A stretch of 48,271 nucleotides of DNA, from NCBI GenBank assembly GCA_030267215.1, contig JAJDJP010000011.1, positions 1 through 48,271 of the forward strand, given 5' to 3'. Each line of letters opens with the position of its first letter. Position 1 is the first letter of the stretch. Both the position numbers and the translations under genes were made by a program. The stretch is from Ruminococcaceae bacterium OttesenSCG-928-A16 (lineage in GTDB: Bacteria; Bacillota; Clostridia; Oscillospirales; Ruminococcaceae). Below the pieces are notes generated by a model that was given only the letters and a program-made list of their open reading frames with translations, was not told the DNA's origin and ran no database searches. Below, in pieces: positions 1-7,858 of the stretch.

Positions 1-28
1 TGAAAGTTTCTATTGTCACAAACTTTCA
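1..28. repeat. 9-bp inverted repeat at the left edge
   Basis: TGAAAGTTT (1-9) and AAACTTTCA (20-28) are perfect inverted arms around a 10-base loop. The repeat lies just downstream of the leftward promoter at 51-79, so it would sit in the first transcribed bases of whatever gene lies beyond the edge. A related but imperfect copy of one arm (TTGTCA-N2-AACTTTC) recurs at 74-87. Confidence 0.4.
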
Positions 29-50
29 TGGCTTTCTTCAGCGCCTTTAT

Positions 51-79
51 ATCATACAATACAAACACTCTGTTGTCAA
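51..79 (-). promoter_or_regulatory. Strong leftward sigma-A-type promoter leaving the window
   Basis: On the minus strand TTGACA (79-74), a 17-base spacer and TATGAT (56-51) make a near-consensus promoter. Predicted transcription starts near 44. A possible ATG lies at 29-27 with only a weak ribosome binding site, so the gene it serves is outside the window. From 80 to 275 I see nothing beyond AT-rich intergenic DNA. Confidence 0.7.
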
Positions 80-275
80 TAACTTTCCGCTTATAATAAC
101 CCTATTTATTTTAAAACCAGCTTGTTTATTGCTAGCCAATATCTTTTAACTGCTAATTGGGGGCATAAACAGAAATTTTGCTTAACAAAACTCAACCAAT
201 TTACACCCCTATACCCTATTATAAAGGCAGCACAATCGGTTCAAAATCACTTCTTTGAATTATAGCCTTTTTGGC

Positions 276-304
276 TTGACAAAACAAGAGATATGCGGTA
301 AAAT
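276..304 (+). promoter_or_regulatory. Promoter of tRNA-Gly
   Basis: TTGACA (276-281), a 17-base spacer and TAAAAT (299-304) give a near-consensus sigma-A promoter. The predicted start is near 311, about 30 bases before the tRNA. Confidence 0.8.
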
Positions 305-340
305 GTTTTTTGTCGCCGAAATTCGATTTTAGCACGTTGT

Positions 341-416
341 GCGGCTTTAGCTCATCTGGTAGAGCGCCACCTTGCCAAGGTGGAGGTAGCGAGTTCGAGC
401 CTCGTAAGCCGCTCCA
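341..416 (+). tRNA. tRNA-Gly (anticodon GCC)
   Basis: The cloverleaf is complete. Acceptor arm GCGGCTT pairs with AAGCCGC, anticodon stem CCACC pairs with GGTGG around loop TTGCCAA (anticodon GCC at 374-376), and the T arm carries GTTCGAG. The 3' CCA is encoded at 414-416. Confidence 0.96.
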
Positions 417-418
417 GT

Positions 419-440
419 TTTTACAAATTTATTTGTAAAA
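419..440 (+). terminator. AT-rich hairpin after tRNA-Gly, possible weak terminator
   Basis: TTTTACAAAT (419-428) and ATTTGTAAAA (431-440) form a perfect AT-only-loop hairpin three bases after the tRNA. No clean T-run follows, so it may be a processing or weak termination signal. It separates the tRNA from the next promoter. Confidence 0.35.
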
Positions 441-456
441 TGTTGCTTTGTTTTGC

Positions 457-486
457 TTGACAAAGCCTGCCCAATCATGGTATTAT
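457..486 (+). promoter_or_regulatory. Promoter of tRNA-Val
   Basis: TTGACA (457-462), an 18-base spacer and TATTAT (481-486) form a good sigma-A promoter. A TATAAT also overlaps at 484-489 but with a 21-base spacer. Confidence 0.7.
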
Positions 487-502
487 AATCAAGCACTTGT
501 GT

Positions 503-578
503 GGGAGCATAGCTCAGCTGGGAGAGCATCTGCCTTACAAGCAGAGGGTCACAGGTTCGAGCCCTGTTGCTCCCACCA
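503..578 (+). tRNA. tRNA-Val (anticodon UAC)
   Basis: Acceptor GGGAGCA pairs with TGCTCCC. Anticodon stem TCTGC pairs with GCAGA around loop CTTACAA, giving anticodon TAC. The T arm contains GTTCGAG and the CCA is encoded (576-578). Confidence 0.96.
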
Positions 579-619
579 AAAGAGTATCTACACCTTTAAT
601 GGTTAGATATTCTTTTTTT
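579..619 (+). terminator. Terminator of tRNA-Val
   Basis: AAAGAGTATCTA pairs with TAGATATTCTTT (one G-U pair) around a loop of about a dozen bases. The 3' arm runs into a seven-T tract, giving a classic intrinsic terminator directly after the CCA. Confidence 0.8.
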
Positions 620-663
620 ATTGCAGTTTAATCCCGCTTAAATTGTAATTATAGCCCCTATAT

Positions 664-697
664 AAAAGACGTCCCCCATGATAAGGGAACGTCTTTT
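664..697 (-). terminator. Terminator of hslO, usable in both directions
   Basis: Arms 664-676 and 685-697 pair at 12 of 13 positions (AAAAGACGT core). On the minus strand the stem ends in TTTTATAT just past the hslO stop codon. On the plus strand it ends in TTTTGTTTTATTT. Confidence 0.75.
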
Positions 698-700
698 GTT

Positions 701-1576
701 TTATTTCATTTTGCTTAAAATGTCTTGTAAGTCCATTTCATAGCGTTTATCGCAAAAGTGGCATTCTACCACGGCGGTTGGTTTTTCTTGTAGCATTTCT
801 TCAACCTCTGCTCTGCCAAGGCCCACCAAAATATTTTCTACCCGCTCGCGGCTGCAGTGGCATGTATAGTCTACCCTGCTTTCATCTAATATATTGGGGT
901 TAAAGCCAGCTAAGGCCAGTTCTACCATATCGTACACGGTGCCGCCATCCTCTAATAGTTTGGTAATTGGCGGTATAGCTGCAATGTTTTTTTCTAGGGC
1001 GGTTATTTCTTCCTCGGTTGCGCCGGGCAAAAGTTGCAGCAAAAAGCCGCCTGCTTTGCGTATGGTAAGGTCTTCGTTTACCAAAACCCCCAAAGCACAC
1101 ACGGTTGGGGTTTGCTCGCTGGTGGCATAGTAAGAGGTAATGTCCTCCGCTATTTCGCCCGAAACCAGCGGCACCTGCCCCATGTAAGGCTCGTTCAGGC
1201 CAAGGTCTCGGGTAACGGCCAAAAAGCCGTTGGTGCCAACCGCAGCGCCAACATCCAGCTTGCCATCTGCCCTAAGGGGTATCCCCTCTACCACCGGGCG
1301 GGTTGCGTAACCACGCACGCTTCCGTCGCCTTCGGCCACAGCCAGCAAGGTGCCCGCAGGCCCTTCGCCATTTACACGCAGCGTTAGGCTGTCTTGCTCG
1401 TTTTTTAGCCACGAGCCCATAAGCGCCGCACCGGTTAGCAGGCGCCCCAGCGCCGCCGAAACAACAGCGCTGGTTTGGTGTACACGTTCCATTTCGCTTA
1501 CTATTTCGGTAGAATCTATGGCACAAACCACAATACCACCGTTTTCAGAAATTGCACGCACCATATTTTTTTTCAT
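701..1576 (-). CDS. hslO: Hsp33 redox-regulated holdase chaperone
   Basis: Cytoplasmic chaperone of 291 residues that becomes an unfolded-protein holdase when its zinc-bound cysteines are oxidised. The C-terminal zinc centre is visible: C239-x-C241, 30 residues, then C272-x2-C275, the family signature (CxC...CxxC). The N-terminal domain covers residues 1 to about 230. I chose the ATG at 1576 (MKKNMV) because GGGAG lies five bases upstream. A GTG at 1588 would add four residues but sits almost on top of its Shine-Dalgarno. It is the last gene of the lon-engB-methyltransferase-hslO run, 36 bases after the preceding stop, and is followed by a terminator. Confidence 0.95.
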   Translation of the reverse strand: MKKNMVRAISENGGIVVCAIDSTEIVSEMERVHQTSAVVSAALGRLLTGAALMGSWLKNEQDSLTLRVNGEGPAGTLLAVAEGDGSVRGYATRPVVEGIPLRADGKLDVGAAVGTNGFLAVTRDLGLNEPYMGQVPLVSGEIAEDITSYYATSEQTPTVCALGVLVNEDLTIRKAGGFLLQLLPGATEEEITALEKNIAAIPPITKLLEDGGTVYDMVELALAGFNPNILDESRVDYTCHCSRERVENILVGLGRAEVEEMLQEKPTAVVECHFCDKRYEMDLQDILSKMK

Positions 1577-1612
1577 TCTATCTCCCACTCCTCACCACGT
1601 GCTGGGCAGGCA

Positions 1613-2350
1613 CTAGCCCATTTTAACCGCAGTAATTAAAATCCGCTGGCTGGTATTGGCTACAGGGCCAAAATTTTCGCCATCGGTAATTGTTTTTATT
1701 TTAAATTTATTTTGCACCAATATTTCTTCTAGCTCTTGCAGGGTGTAACTGTACTCTAAAAACCTCTCTGTGCACACTGTTTCACCTGCATCGCTAACAC
1801 AAACCGAAATTTCGGTAGCTGGTATTTCTGGCAAATATTTATTTTGCCAGTGGCAGCAAAGCCCGTCTTCGGTTTCTACCGTAAAGGCATTGTTCCCTAA
1901 TATTTCGCAGTGCTTATAAGGGGTGTTGGCGTCAAAAACAAACACGCCGCCCGCTTCCATAAAAAGGGCGATTTTTTGTACCGCTGCAGCCAAGGCCACA
2001 GGCGGCAAATGGTTTACGGTATCAAAGGTTGCCACTGCGGCACGTATGGTTCCGTATAAATCCAATTCAGCCAAATTCTGCTGAAGAAAAAGAATGTTTC
2101 CCCTACCTGCTTCTTCGGCTTTTTCGCGGGCCACCATTAGCATATCTTCCGAGGCATCTATGGCAATCATATCGTAGCCGGCCGCTGCCAGCATAATAGA
2201 CATTTCGCCGGTGCCACATCCTAAATCGGCCACAATGCCGTTGTGTATGCCCTGCGCCCGCAAAGCCGCCAACACCTGGCAAAACAAGGCATTATAATCG
2301 GCCGCTTGGTTCAAGTCATCGTAATAATAGGCAAAATTGCTATAAGCCAT
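1613..2350 (-). CDS. Class I SAM-dependent methyltransferase
   Basis: A 245-residue Rossmann-fold methyltransferase. Motif I (VADLGCGTGEMS, about residues 40-51) and an acidic residue after strand 2 (MIAIDAS) form the S-adenosylmethionine pocket. The substrate cannot be read from the sequence. The overall form resembles the small YqeM-like or ubiE-like methyltransferases of Firmicutes operons. The start has GGTGA six bases upstream. It lies 31 bases after engB and 36 bases before hslO and is probably co-transcribed with both. A role in RNA, protein or small-molecule methylation is undetermined. Confidence 0.85.
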   Translation of the reverse strand: MAYSNFAYYYDDLNQAADYNALFCQVLAALRAQGIHNGIVADLGCGTGEMSIMLAAAGYDMIAIDASEDMLMVAREKAEEAGRGNILFLQQNLAELDLYGTIRAAVATFDTVNHLPPVALAAAVQKIALFMEAGGVFVFDANTPYKHCEILGNNAFTVETEDGLCCHWQNKYLPEIPATEISVCVSDAGETVCTERFLEYSYTLQELEEILVQNKFKIKTITDGENFGPVANTSQRILITAVKMG

Positions 2351-2381
2351 GCTGCTTCACCGGTGTTTCCTTTTCCGCTTT

Positions 2382-2984
2382 TTAGTCTTCGGGGCTGGGG
2401 CAATACTGCTGCATTGTTTGGGCCAGTTCCTCTATGCCAAAGCGTTTTTCCGCACTGGTTAAAACCACTTTTTGGCATCCATATTCCTCCAGCAACTCGG
2501 TAAATTCCGCTACAACCCTATCATATTGCGAGGGCTTTAGTTTATCCGCCTTGGTTAAAGCCACAATAAATGGAATTTGATAATGCGCTAAATAGGTTAG
2601 CATGTTTATGTCGTCTTTAGAGGGGGCGTGGCGGCTATCCAGCAGCTGCACCAGCAATCGCAAATCTCGGTTGGCGGCAAAATAGCCATTAATCAATTCA
2701 TCCCAGCGGCGGCGCTCGGCGTTCGAGGTTTTGGCATAACCATAACCGGGTAAATCTACCAACACAGCCTGCCCCACCTTATAAAAGTTAATGGTAGCTG
2801 TTTTGCCTGGCGTGCCGCTAACACGGGCCAGGTTTTTGCGGTTGCACAGCTTGTTAATTAACGACGATTTGCCAACATTAGAACGGCCGGAAAAAACAAG
2901 TTCCGGCCGTTCAGAAACAGGCAATTGGGAGGATAACCCAAAAGACCGCTCAAATTCTGCATTTGTAAAGTTTAGCATGCTCAT
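2382..2984 (-). CDS. engB: EngB/YsxC ribosome-biogenesis GTPase
   Basis: A 200-residue TrmE-Era-EngA-YihA-type GTPase required for large-subunit assembly in Firmicutes. The G motifs appear in order: G1 GRSNVGKS (about 33-40), G2 threonine in SGTPGKT, G3 DLPGYGYA, G4 TKADK, and G5 TSAEK. The start overlaps the lon stop by four bases (ATGA), which implies translational coupling, and its ribosome binding site (GGAG) lies inside the lon 3' end. The lon-engB pairing is conserved in Firmicutes. Confidence 0.96.
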   Translation of the reverse strand: MSMLNFTNAEFERSFGLSSQLPVSERPELVFSGRSNVGKSSLINKLCNRKNLARVSGTPGKTATINFYKVGQAVLVDLPGYGYAKTSNAERRRWDELINGYFAANRDLRLLVQLLDSRHAPSKDDINMLTYLAHYQIPFIVALTKADKLKPSQYDRVVAEFTELLEEYGCQKVVLTSAEKRFGIEELAQTMQQYCPSPED

Positions 2985-5428
2985 TGAAGAATCTCCTGCC
3001 CGGTGGAGGCAGCTTTTTTAGCTGCCAACTTTGCCGGGTCTAATTTTTTGCCGTTTTTCGGCTTCGGGGCTTTTTCATCGGGCAATATAGAATAGGAAAA
3101 CGCCTCTTCTAAATTGGCAACCGGTACAAAGGTTAGGTTTTTCTTTACTTCTTCATCCACATCATACAAATCCGATAGATTGTCTTTGGGGATAAGCACC
3201 AGCGACATACCTTCTTTGTAAGCGGCCATGCTTTTTTCTTTTAAGCCACCAATGGGCAACACATCGCCATGCAGGGTTATTTCCCCGGTCATTGCAACGT
3301 CCGAGCACACGGCCCTGCCCGACAAGCAGGAAATAAGTGCGGTGGTAAGTGTAATGCCAGCCGAAGGCCCATCTTTGGGTATCGCCCCTTCTGGCGCATG
3401 AATATGGATGTCGGCATTCTTAAATATCGACATATCGTAACCATATTCGGCGGCACGGGTTTTGGCGTAGGTAATGGCCAATTTGGCCGATTCCTTCATT
3501 ACGTCTCCCAAAGAACCAGTAAGCTCTAACTTGCCGGTGCCATTTGGCACAACTTGCACCTCTATTGGCAAAATTTCGCCGCCAACACTCGTCCACGCAA
3601 GGCCGTTGGCAATACCCACCGCGTTTTTGCGGTTAAAAAAGGACGGTTTTACACGTTTGGGGCCCAGCAACTTTTCAAGGTTTTGGGCACCAATGGTCAT
3701 CTTTTCTTTTTCGCCACTGGCAATTTCCTTGGCACATTTACGCAATACTTCGTTAATGGCACGCTCTAAACTACGCACACCCGCTTCTTGGGTATAGCCA
3801 TCAATCAAACCATACAGCGCGGCATCGGTTATTTTCACCTTGCCTTTTAACCCGTTTTTTGTTAATTGCTTGGGCAGCAGATGCTTTTTGGCAATGTTAA
3901 ACTTTTCCACCCTGGTATAGCTGGGCAGCTGGATAATATCCATACGGTCCAGCAACGGGCGTGGAATGGTATCCAGCGAGTTTGCGGTGGTGATAAACAA
4001 CACATTGCTTAAATCGAACGGGATATCGAGATAATGATCTTTAAAGGTGCTGTTTTGTTCAGGGTCCAAAGCTTCCAGCAAAGCAGCAGCGGGGTCTCCC
4101 CTAAAATCGTTTGCCATTTTATCAATTTCGTCCATCAACAGCAGGGGGTTGTTGCTTTTGGCCGAGGTTATAGCGCTGATTATTTTACCGGGCATAGCGC
4201 CAATATAGGTGCGCCGGTGGCCACGAATTTCGGCCTCGTCTCGCACACCGCCAAGGCTCATGCGGGCATATTTACGCCCAAGGCTGCTTGCAATAGATTG
4301 CGCAATGGATGTTTTACCAACACCTGGCGGGCCCACAAGGCAAATAATTTGGCTTTTAACGTTGGGCGATAGCTTGCGCACCGCCAAAAGCTCCAAAATC
4401 CGTTCTTTCACCTTTTCTAAACCATAGTGGTCTCGGTTCAAAACAGCCTCGGCTTTTTTAATGTCCAGGGTATCTACTGTTTGGGTGTTCCACGGCAGCT
4501 CCAGGCAGGTGTCTAAATAGGTGCGTATCACCGTTGCTTCTTGGCTGCCGCCCTGCATTTTAAACAGGCGGTCGGCTTCTTTTAAAAGTTTTTCGCTTGC
4601 TTCTTCCGGCAGGTTCAGCTTCAAAATTTGGTCTTTGTATTTTTCGGCTTCATCACGGGTATCATCGGTTTCATCCAGCTCGCCAGCAATGGCACGCATC
4701 TGCTCGCGCAGGTAGTAATCCCGCTGGTTTTTCTCCATTTGGTCGGATACTTTCCCTTTGATATCCTTTTCTATTTCTAGAATTTCATTTTCTTTTTGCA
4801 GTAGGCTTAAAATCTTTTCTAGCCTTTCTAATAAGGTAGAAGCACTCAAAACCTCTTGCTTATCGGTGTATTTAAACAGCAAGTTGGCCGGGATATACTC
4901 CGACAAATAAACCGCCGATTCGTTGGTCAATACATTGTAAATAACATCTTTAGGCAGGCGGGTATTTAGGCCAATGTACTCTTCAAAGGCATCTTTAATG
5001 CTGCGCACCAGCGCCTCTACACGGGCAGCATCTTGCGGGCGCAACGGCCGAAGCGGCGCAGACTTGGTGCCTGCCAACAAAAACCGGCCACTGTTTTCTA
5101 ACGTAATAAGTTTAGCGCGGTATTTGCCTTCTACAATCACCTTTACAAGGTCGTCCGACACACGCAGCAATTGTTTTACCTCGGCCACTACACCATAGCT
5201 AAACAAATCGCCCATCAGCGGGTCGTCTATCTCAACTTCTTTTTGCGCAACCAAAAATACGCTATTCCCATTGGTCATAGCCCACTCAATTGCTGCAATC
5301 GATTTATCCCGCCCTACCTCGAAATGAATAATGTTGCCCGGAAATACAACCAGGCCACGCAGGGCTATTGCAGGCAGCCGCACAATGTCGGCACCAGATT
5401 TTAATTTTACCTTAACTTTTTCTGCCAT
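2981..5428 (-). CDS. lon: ATP-dependent Lon protease
   Basis: An 815-residue LonA-type protease that degrades misfolded and regulatory proteins in the cytoplasm. It has an N-terminal substrate-binding domain (about 1-210), a coiled-coil linker rich in Glu and Lys, an AAA+ module with Walker A GPPGVGKT and Walker B LLMDEIDK, and a C-terminal protease domain whose catalytic Ser lies in PKDGPSAG with the partner Lys about 43 residues on. Length is normal (B. subtilis LonA 774), with a basic Lys/Ala-rich tail. AAGGAG precedes the ATG. A roughly 200-base leader carries a CIRCE-like operator at the transcription start, suggesting heat-shock control. Confidence 0.97.
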   Translation of the reverse strand: MAEKVKVKLKSGADIVRLPAIALRGLVVFPGNIIHFEVGRDKSIAAIEWAMTNGNSVFLVAQKEVEIDDPLMGDLFSYGVVAEVKQLLRVSDDLVKVIVEGKYRAKLITLENSGRFLLAGTKSAPLRPLRPQDAARVEALVRSIKDAFEEYIGLNTRLPKDVIYNVLTNESAVYLSEYIPANLLFKYTDKQEVLSASTLLERLEKILSLLQKENEILEIEKDIKGKVSDQMEKNQRDYYLREQMRAIAGELDETDDTRDEAEKYKDQILKLNLPEEASEKLLKEADRLFKMQGGSQEATVIRTYLDTCLELPWNTQTVDTLDIKKAEAVLNRDHYGLEKVKERILELLAVRKLSPNVKSQIICLVGPPGVGKTSIAQSIASSLGRKYARMSLGGVRDEAEIRGHRRTYIGAMPGKIISAITSAKSNNPLLLMDEIDKMANDFRGDPAAALLEALDPEQNSTFKDHYLDIPFDLSNVLFITTANSLDTIPRPLLDRMDIIQLPSYTRVEKFNIAKKHLLPKQLTKNGLKGKVKITDAALYGLIDGYTQEAGVRSLERAINEVLRKCAKEIASGEKEKMTIGAQNLEKLLGPKRVKPSFFNRKNAVGIANGLAWTSVGGEILPIEVQVVPNGTGKLELTGSLGDVMKESAKLAITYAKTRAAEYGYDMSIFKNADIHIHAPEGAIPKDGPSAGITLTTALISCLSGRAVCSDVAMTGEITLHGDVLPIGGLKEKSMAAYKEGMSLVLIPKDNLSDLYDVDEEVKKNLTFVPVANLEEAFSYSILPDEKAPKPKNGKKLDPAKLAAKKAASTGQEILQ

Positions 5429-5553
5429 TGGTTTCTCCTTCCCATCTATCCAGATTCTACACTTTCTTTTTAAAAATCCGGCAGGGTTTATATTCGCGCA
5501 TGCTTAACCCCTAGCAAACCAGCCGCAAGGCGGATCGTTGAAAGCAATTCAAC

Positions 5554-5567
5554 ATCGATATATCGAT
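5554..5567. repeat. 14-bp perfect palindrome in the lon leader
   Basis: ATCGATATATCGAT is self-complementary and lies about 65 bases inside the predicted lon transcript. It is a possible protein-binding site or RNA hairpin seed. I do not recognise it as a known operator. Confidence 0.45.
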
Positions 5568-5599
5568 ATTTTTTTGTAAATACCGATCCTTTTATGCGA

Positions 5600-5626
5600 T
5601 TAGCAGACTAATGCATCGATTGCTAA
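5600..5626 (-). promoter_or_regulatory. Degenerate CIRCE (HrcA) operator at lon
   Basis: On the minus strand the arms read TTAGCAATC - nine bases - GTCTGCTAA. The CIRCE consensus is TTAGCACTC-N9-GAGTGCTAA, so 15 of 18 arm positions match and the spacer length is exact. It covers about +3 to +29 of the predicted lon transcript, the usual position for HrcA repression. Confidence 0.55.
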
Positions 5627-5635
5627 GTTATACAC

Positions 5636-5664
5636 ATTATATAGCATAATTGTGAATATTTCAA
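5636..5664 (-). promoter_or_regulatory. Promoter of lon
   Basis: Minus-strand TTGAAA (5664-5659), a 17-base spacer and TATAAT (5641-5636). The predicted start near 5629 gives a leader of about 200 bases before the lon ATG. Confidence 0.75.
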
Positions 5665-5705
5665 GAAGAACTTTGCGCTTTTAGAATTTTTGCAATAGAG
5701 GCAAC

Positions 5706-5737
5706 AAACGGCAGGGGTTTTGCCTCCCCTGCCGTTT
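5706..5737 (-). terminator. Terminator of clpX
   Basis: AAACGGCAGGGG (5706-5717) and CCCCTGCCGTTT (5726-5737) form a perfect 12-bp GC-rich stem with an 8-base loop, 14 bases past the clpX stop. The minus-strand tail is TTTGTT. Confidence 0.85.
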
Positions 5738-5751
5738 TGTGTTTGGATACT

Positions 5752-7086
5752 TTACCCTATTCGCTCTAAATCTTGCCCGGGGGTATTGCCCCCGTAACGT
5801 TTGCGCACAGCGCCAAACTCTAGTTTGGGTTTGCCTGTGCCCTGTATCGCCTTATCGTTCACCACTACTTTTATAATGGTGGGGTCGCTGGGGATATCGT
5901 ACATTACACCCAGCAGAGATTTTTCCATAATGCTGCGCAGGCCACGAGCACCGGTTTTTAGGGCAATGGCTTTTTGGGCCACCGCACGCATGGCGCTGTC
6001 GGTAAACTCTAAGTCCACGTTGTCCATGCGGAACAACAGCTTATACTGTTTAATCAGGCTGTTTTTGGGCTCGGTTAAAACCCGTACCAAAGCTTCTTCG
6101 TCCAGTGGGTCTAGCACGGCAATTACCGGTATGCGCCCCACAAGCTCTGGAATTAGCCCAAACTTCACAATATCATGAGACTCTACCTGCTGAAAAGCTT
6201 TTTCCTTCTCTTCATCGCTTTGCTTTAACACCGCGCCAAATCCAAGCGAAGATTTATCGGTACGGCGCTGAATAACCTTTTCCAGGCCATCGAAGGCACC
6301 ACCGCAAATAAACAGGATATTTTTGGTATCAATTTGAATAAATTCTTGCTGGGGATGCTTACGGCCACCTTGTGGCGGCACGTTGCTTACGGTACCCTCA
6401 ATCATTTTTAACAGGGCCTGCTGCACACCTTCGCCACCAACATCCCTAGTGATGGATGGGTTTTCGCTTTTGCGGGTTATTTTATCAATTTCATCGATAT
6501 AAATAATGCCACGCTCGGCTTTTTTCACGTCAAAATCGGCCGCTTGTATCAGCTTTAGCAAAATGTTTTCAACGTCCTCACCTACATAGCCGGCTTCGGT
6601 AAGGGTGGTTGCATCGGCTATGGCAAACGGCACACCCAGCATGTTGGCCAGTGTTTGGGCTAGCAATGTTTTGCCCACACCAGACGGGCCAAGCAACAGC
6701 ACGTTGCTTTTTTTAAGTTCAACATCGTCGGTATGTGGGCTTAAAATGCGTTTGTAGTGGTTGTAAACCGACACCGACAAAACCGTTTTGGCTTCGTCTT
6801 GCCCAATTACATACTCGTCTAACCCCTCTTTAATTTGTTTGGGGGTAAGCACCTTAATTTCTTGCCGCGAAGAACTTTTGCGCAAAGCAGCTTTGCCCCT
6901 TGGGCTGGGTTCTTCAAACATTTCGTCATCGTTATCTAAAAGCGAATAACAAAGCTCAATGCACTCGTTACATATATTAACACCCGGGCCAATAATCATC
7001 CGCTCTACTTCGTCTTGCGTTTTGCCGCAAAAATTACACACAAGCGGTTTTTCTTTGGTTGGCCCACCTTTACTTGTTGTTGCCAT
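5752..7086 (-). CDS. clpX: ClpX, ATPase and unfoldase of the ClpXP protease
   Basis: A 444-residue AAA+ hexamer that unfolds tagged substrates and feeds them to ClpP. The N-terminal zinc-binding domain shows C17-x2-C20 and C39-x2-C42. The AAA+ module has Walker A GPSGVGKT, Walker B IIYIDEID and sensor elements, and an IGF-type ClpP loop is present as LGFG. AAAGGAG precedes the ATG. It lies 72 bases after clpP and ends in a strong terminator, completing tig-clpP-clpX. Confidence 0.97.
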   Translation of the reverse strand: MATTSKGGPTKEKPLVCNFCGKTQDEVERMIIGPGVNICNECIELCYSLLDNDDEMFEEPSPRGKAALRKSSSRQEIKVLTPKQIKEGLDEYVIGQDEAKTVLSVSVYNHYKRILSPHTDDVELKKSNVLLLGPSGVGKTLLAQTLANMLGVPFAIADATTLTEAGYVGEDVENILLKLIQAADFDVKKAERGIIYIDEIDKITRKSENPSITRDVGGEGVQQALLKMIEGTVSNVPPQGGRKHPQQEFIQIDTKNILFICGGAFDGLEKVIQRRTDKSSLGFGAVLKQSDEEKEKAFQQVESHDIVKFGLIPELVGRIPVIAVLDPLDEEALVRVLTEPKNSLIKQYKLLFRMDNVDLEFTDSAMRAVAQKAIALKTGARGLRSIMEKSLLGVMYDIPSDPTIIKVVVNDKAIQGTGKPKLEFGAVRKRYGGNTPGQDLERIG

Positions 7087-7158
7087 AAATCTCCTTTAAT
7101 ATAGGGTGGTTTAATGCTTATTTGTTTTTATTTAATTTTGTGTATTACAACGCTTATT

Positions 7159-7755
7159 TTACCGTTTATGGTTAAAAATAATTTCGTCAATCAAACCGTA
7201 TTCTTTGGCTTCTTCCGCGCTCATAAAGGTATCACGCTCGGTGTCTTTTTCAATGCGCTCTAGGGGTTGGCCGGTGTTATCGGCCAAAATTTTATTTAAT
7301 TTTTGGCGCATTTTTAGTATGCGTTCGGCGGCAATTTTAATGTCGGTAGCTTGGCCTTGTGCCCCACCAGAGGGCTGGTGAATCATAATTTCGCTGTTGG
7401 GCAGGGCAATGCGCTTGCCTTTGGTGCCAGCAGACATTAAAAACGCCCCCATAGAAGCCGCCATGCCAATGCAAATGGTAGAAACATCGCATTTAACATA
7501 GTTCATGGTATCGTAAATGGCCATGCCCGCCGTAATAGAGCCACCCGGGCTGTTGATATACAGGCTGATATCTTTATCTGGGTCTGCTCCTTCCAGGTAC
7601 AGCAACTGTGCCACTACAAGGCTGGCTGTTGTGTCGTTCACTTCGTCGCTAAGCATAATAATGCGATCGTTCAACAGCCGAGAAAATATATCGTACGAGC
7701 GTTCTCCACGCGGGGTTTGTTCTACTACATAAGGTACCAAACTATTTATATTCAT
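7159..7755 (-). CDS. clpP: ClpP protease, proteolytic subunit
   Basis: A 198-residue serine peptidase that forms the double-heptamer chamber of ClpXP. The catalytic triad is visible: S101 in [10 protein letters not shown]126 in MIHQPSGG, and D171 in EKDTERD. Length matches the family (about 195). GGGAGG lies nine bases before the ATG. It sits between tig and clpX, the usual order. A 12-bp hairpin separates it from tig. Confidence 0.97.
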   Translation of the reverse strand: MNINSLVPYVVEQTPRGERSYDIFSRLLNDRIIMLSDEVNDTTASLVVAQLLYLEGADPDKDISLYINSPGGSITAGMAIYDTMNYVKCDVSTICIGMAASMGAFLMSAGTKGKRIALPNSEIMIHQPSGGAQGQATDIKIAAERILKMRQKLNKILADNTGQPLERIEKDTERDTFMSAEEAKEYGLIDEIIFNHKR

Positions 7756-7810
7756 CTTATTTCCCTCCCATGGGTTTTGTGGGCTAGTGTAAAAAATTTG
7801 GATATGGCAC

Positions 7811-7840
7811 GACCGATACAGAAAATCCTCTGTATCGGTC
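7811..7840 (-). repeat. Perfect 12-bp hairpin between tig and clpP
   Basis: GACCGATACAGA (7811-7822) and its exact complement TCTGTATCGGTC (7829-7840) enclose a 6-base loop, 19 bases past the tig stop. No T-run follows directly on the minus strand (a six-T run comes about 15 bases later). It may be an attenuator or RNase processing site that sets the tig to clpP ratio. Confidence 0.6.
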
Positions 7841-7858
7841 TACCCAAGCTATTAAAAG

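Noticed and set aside
1577-1588. GTG start four codons upstream for hslO
   Set aside because: Its only Shine-Dalgarno would be one base away. The ATG at 1576 has GGGAG at normal spacing.
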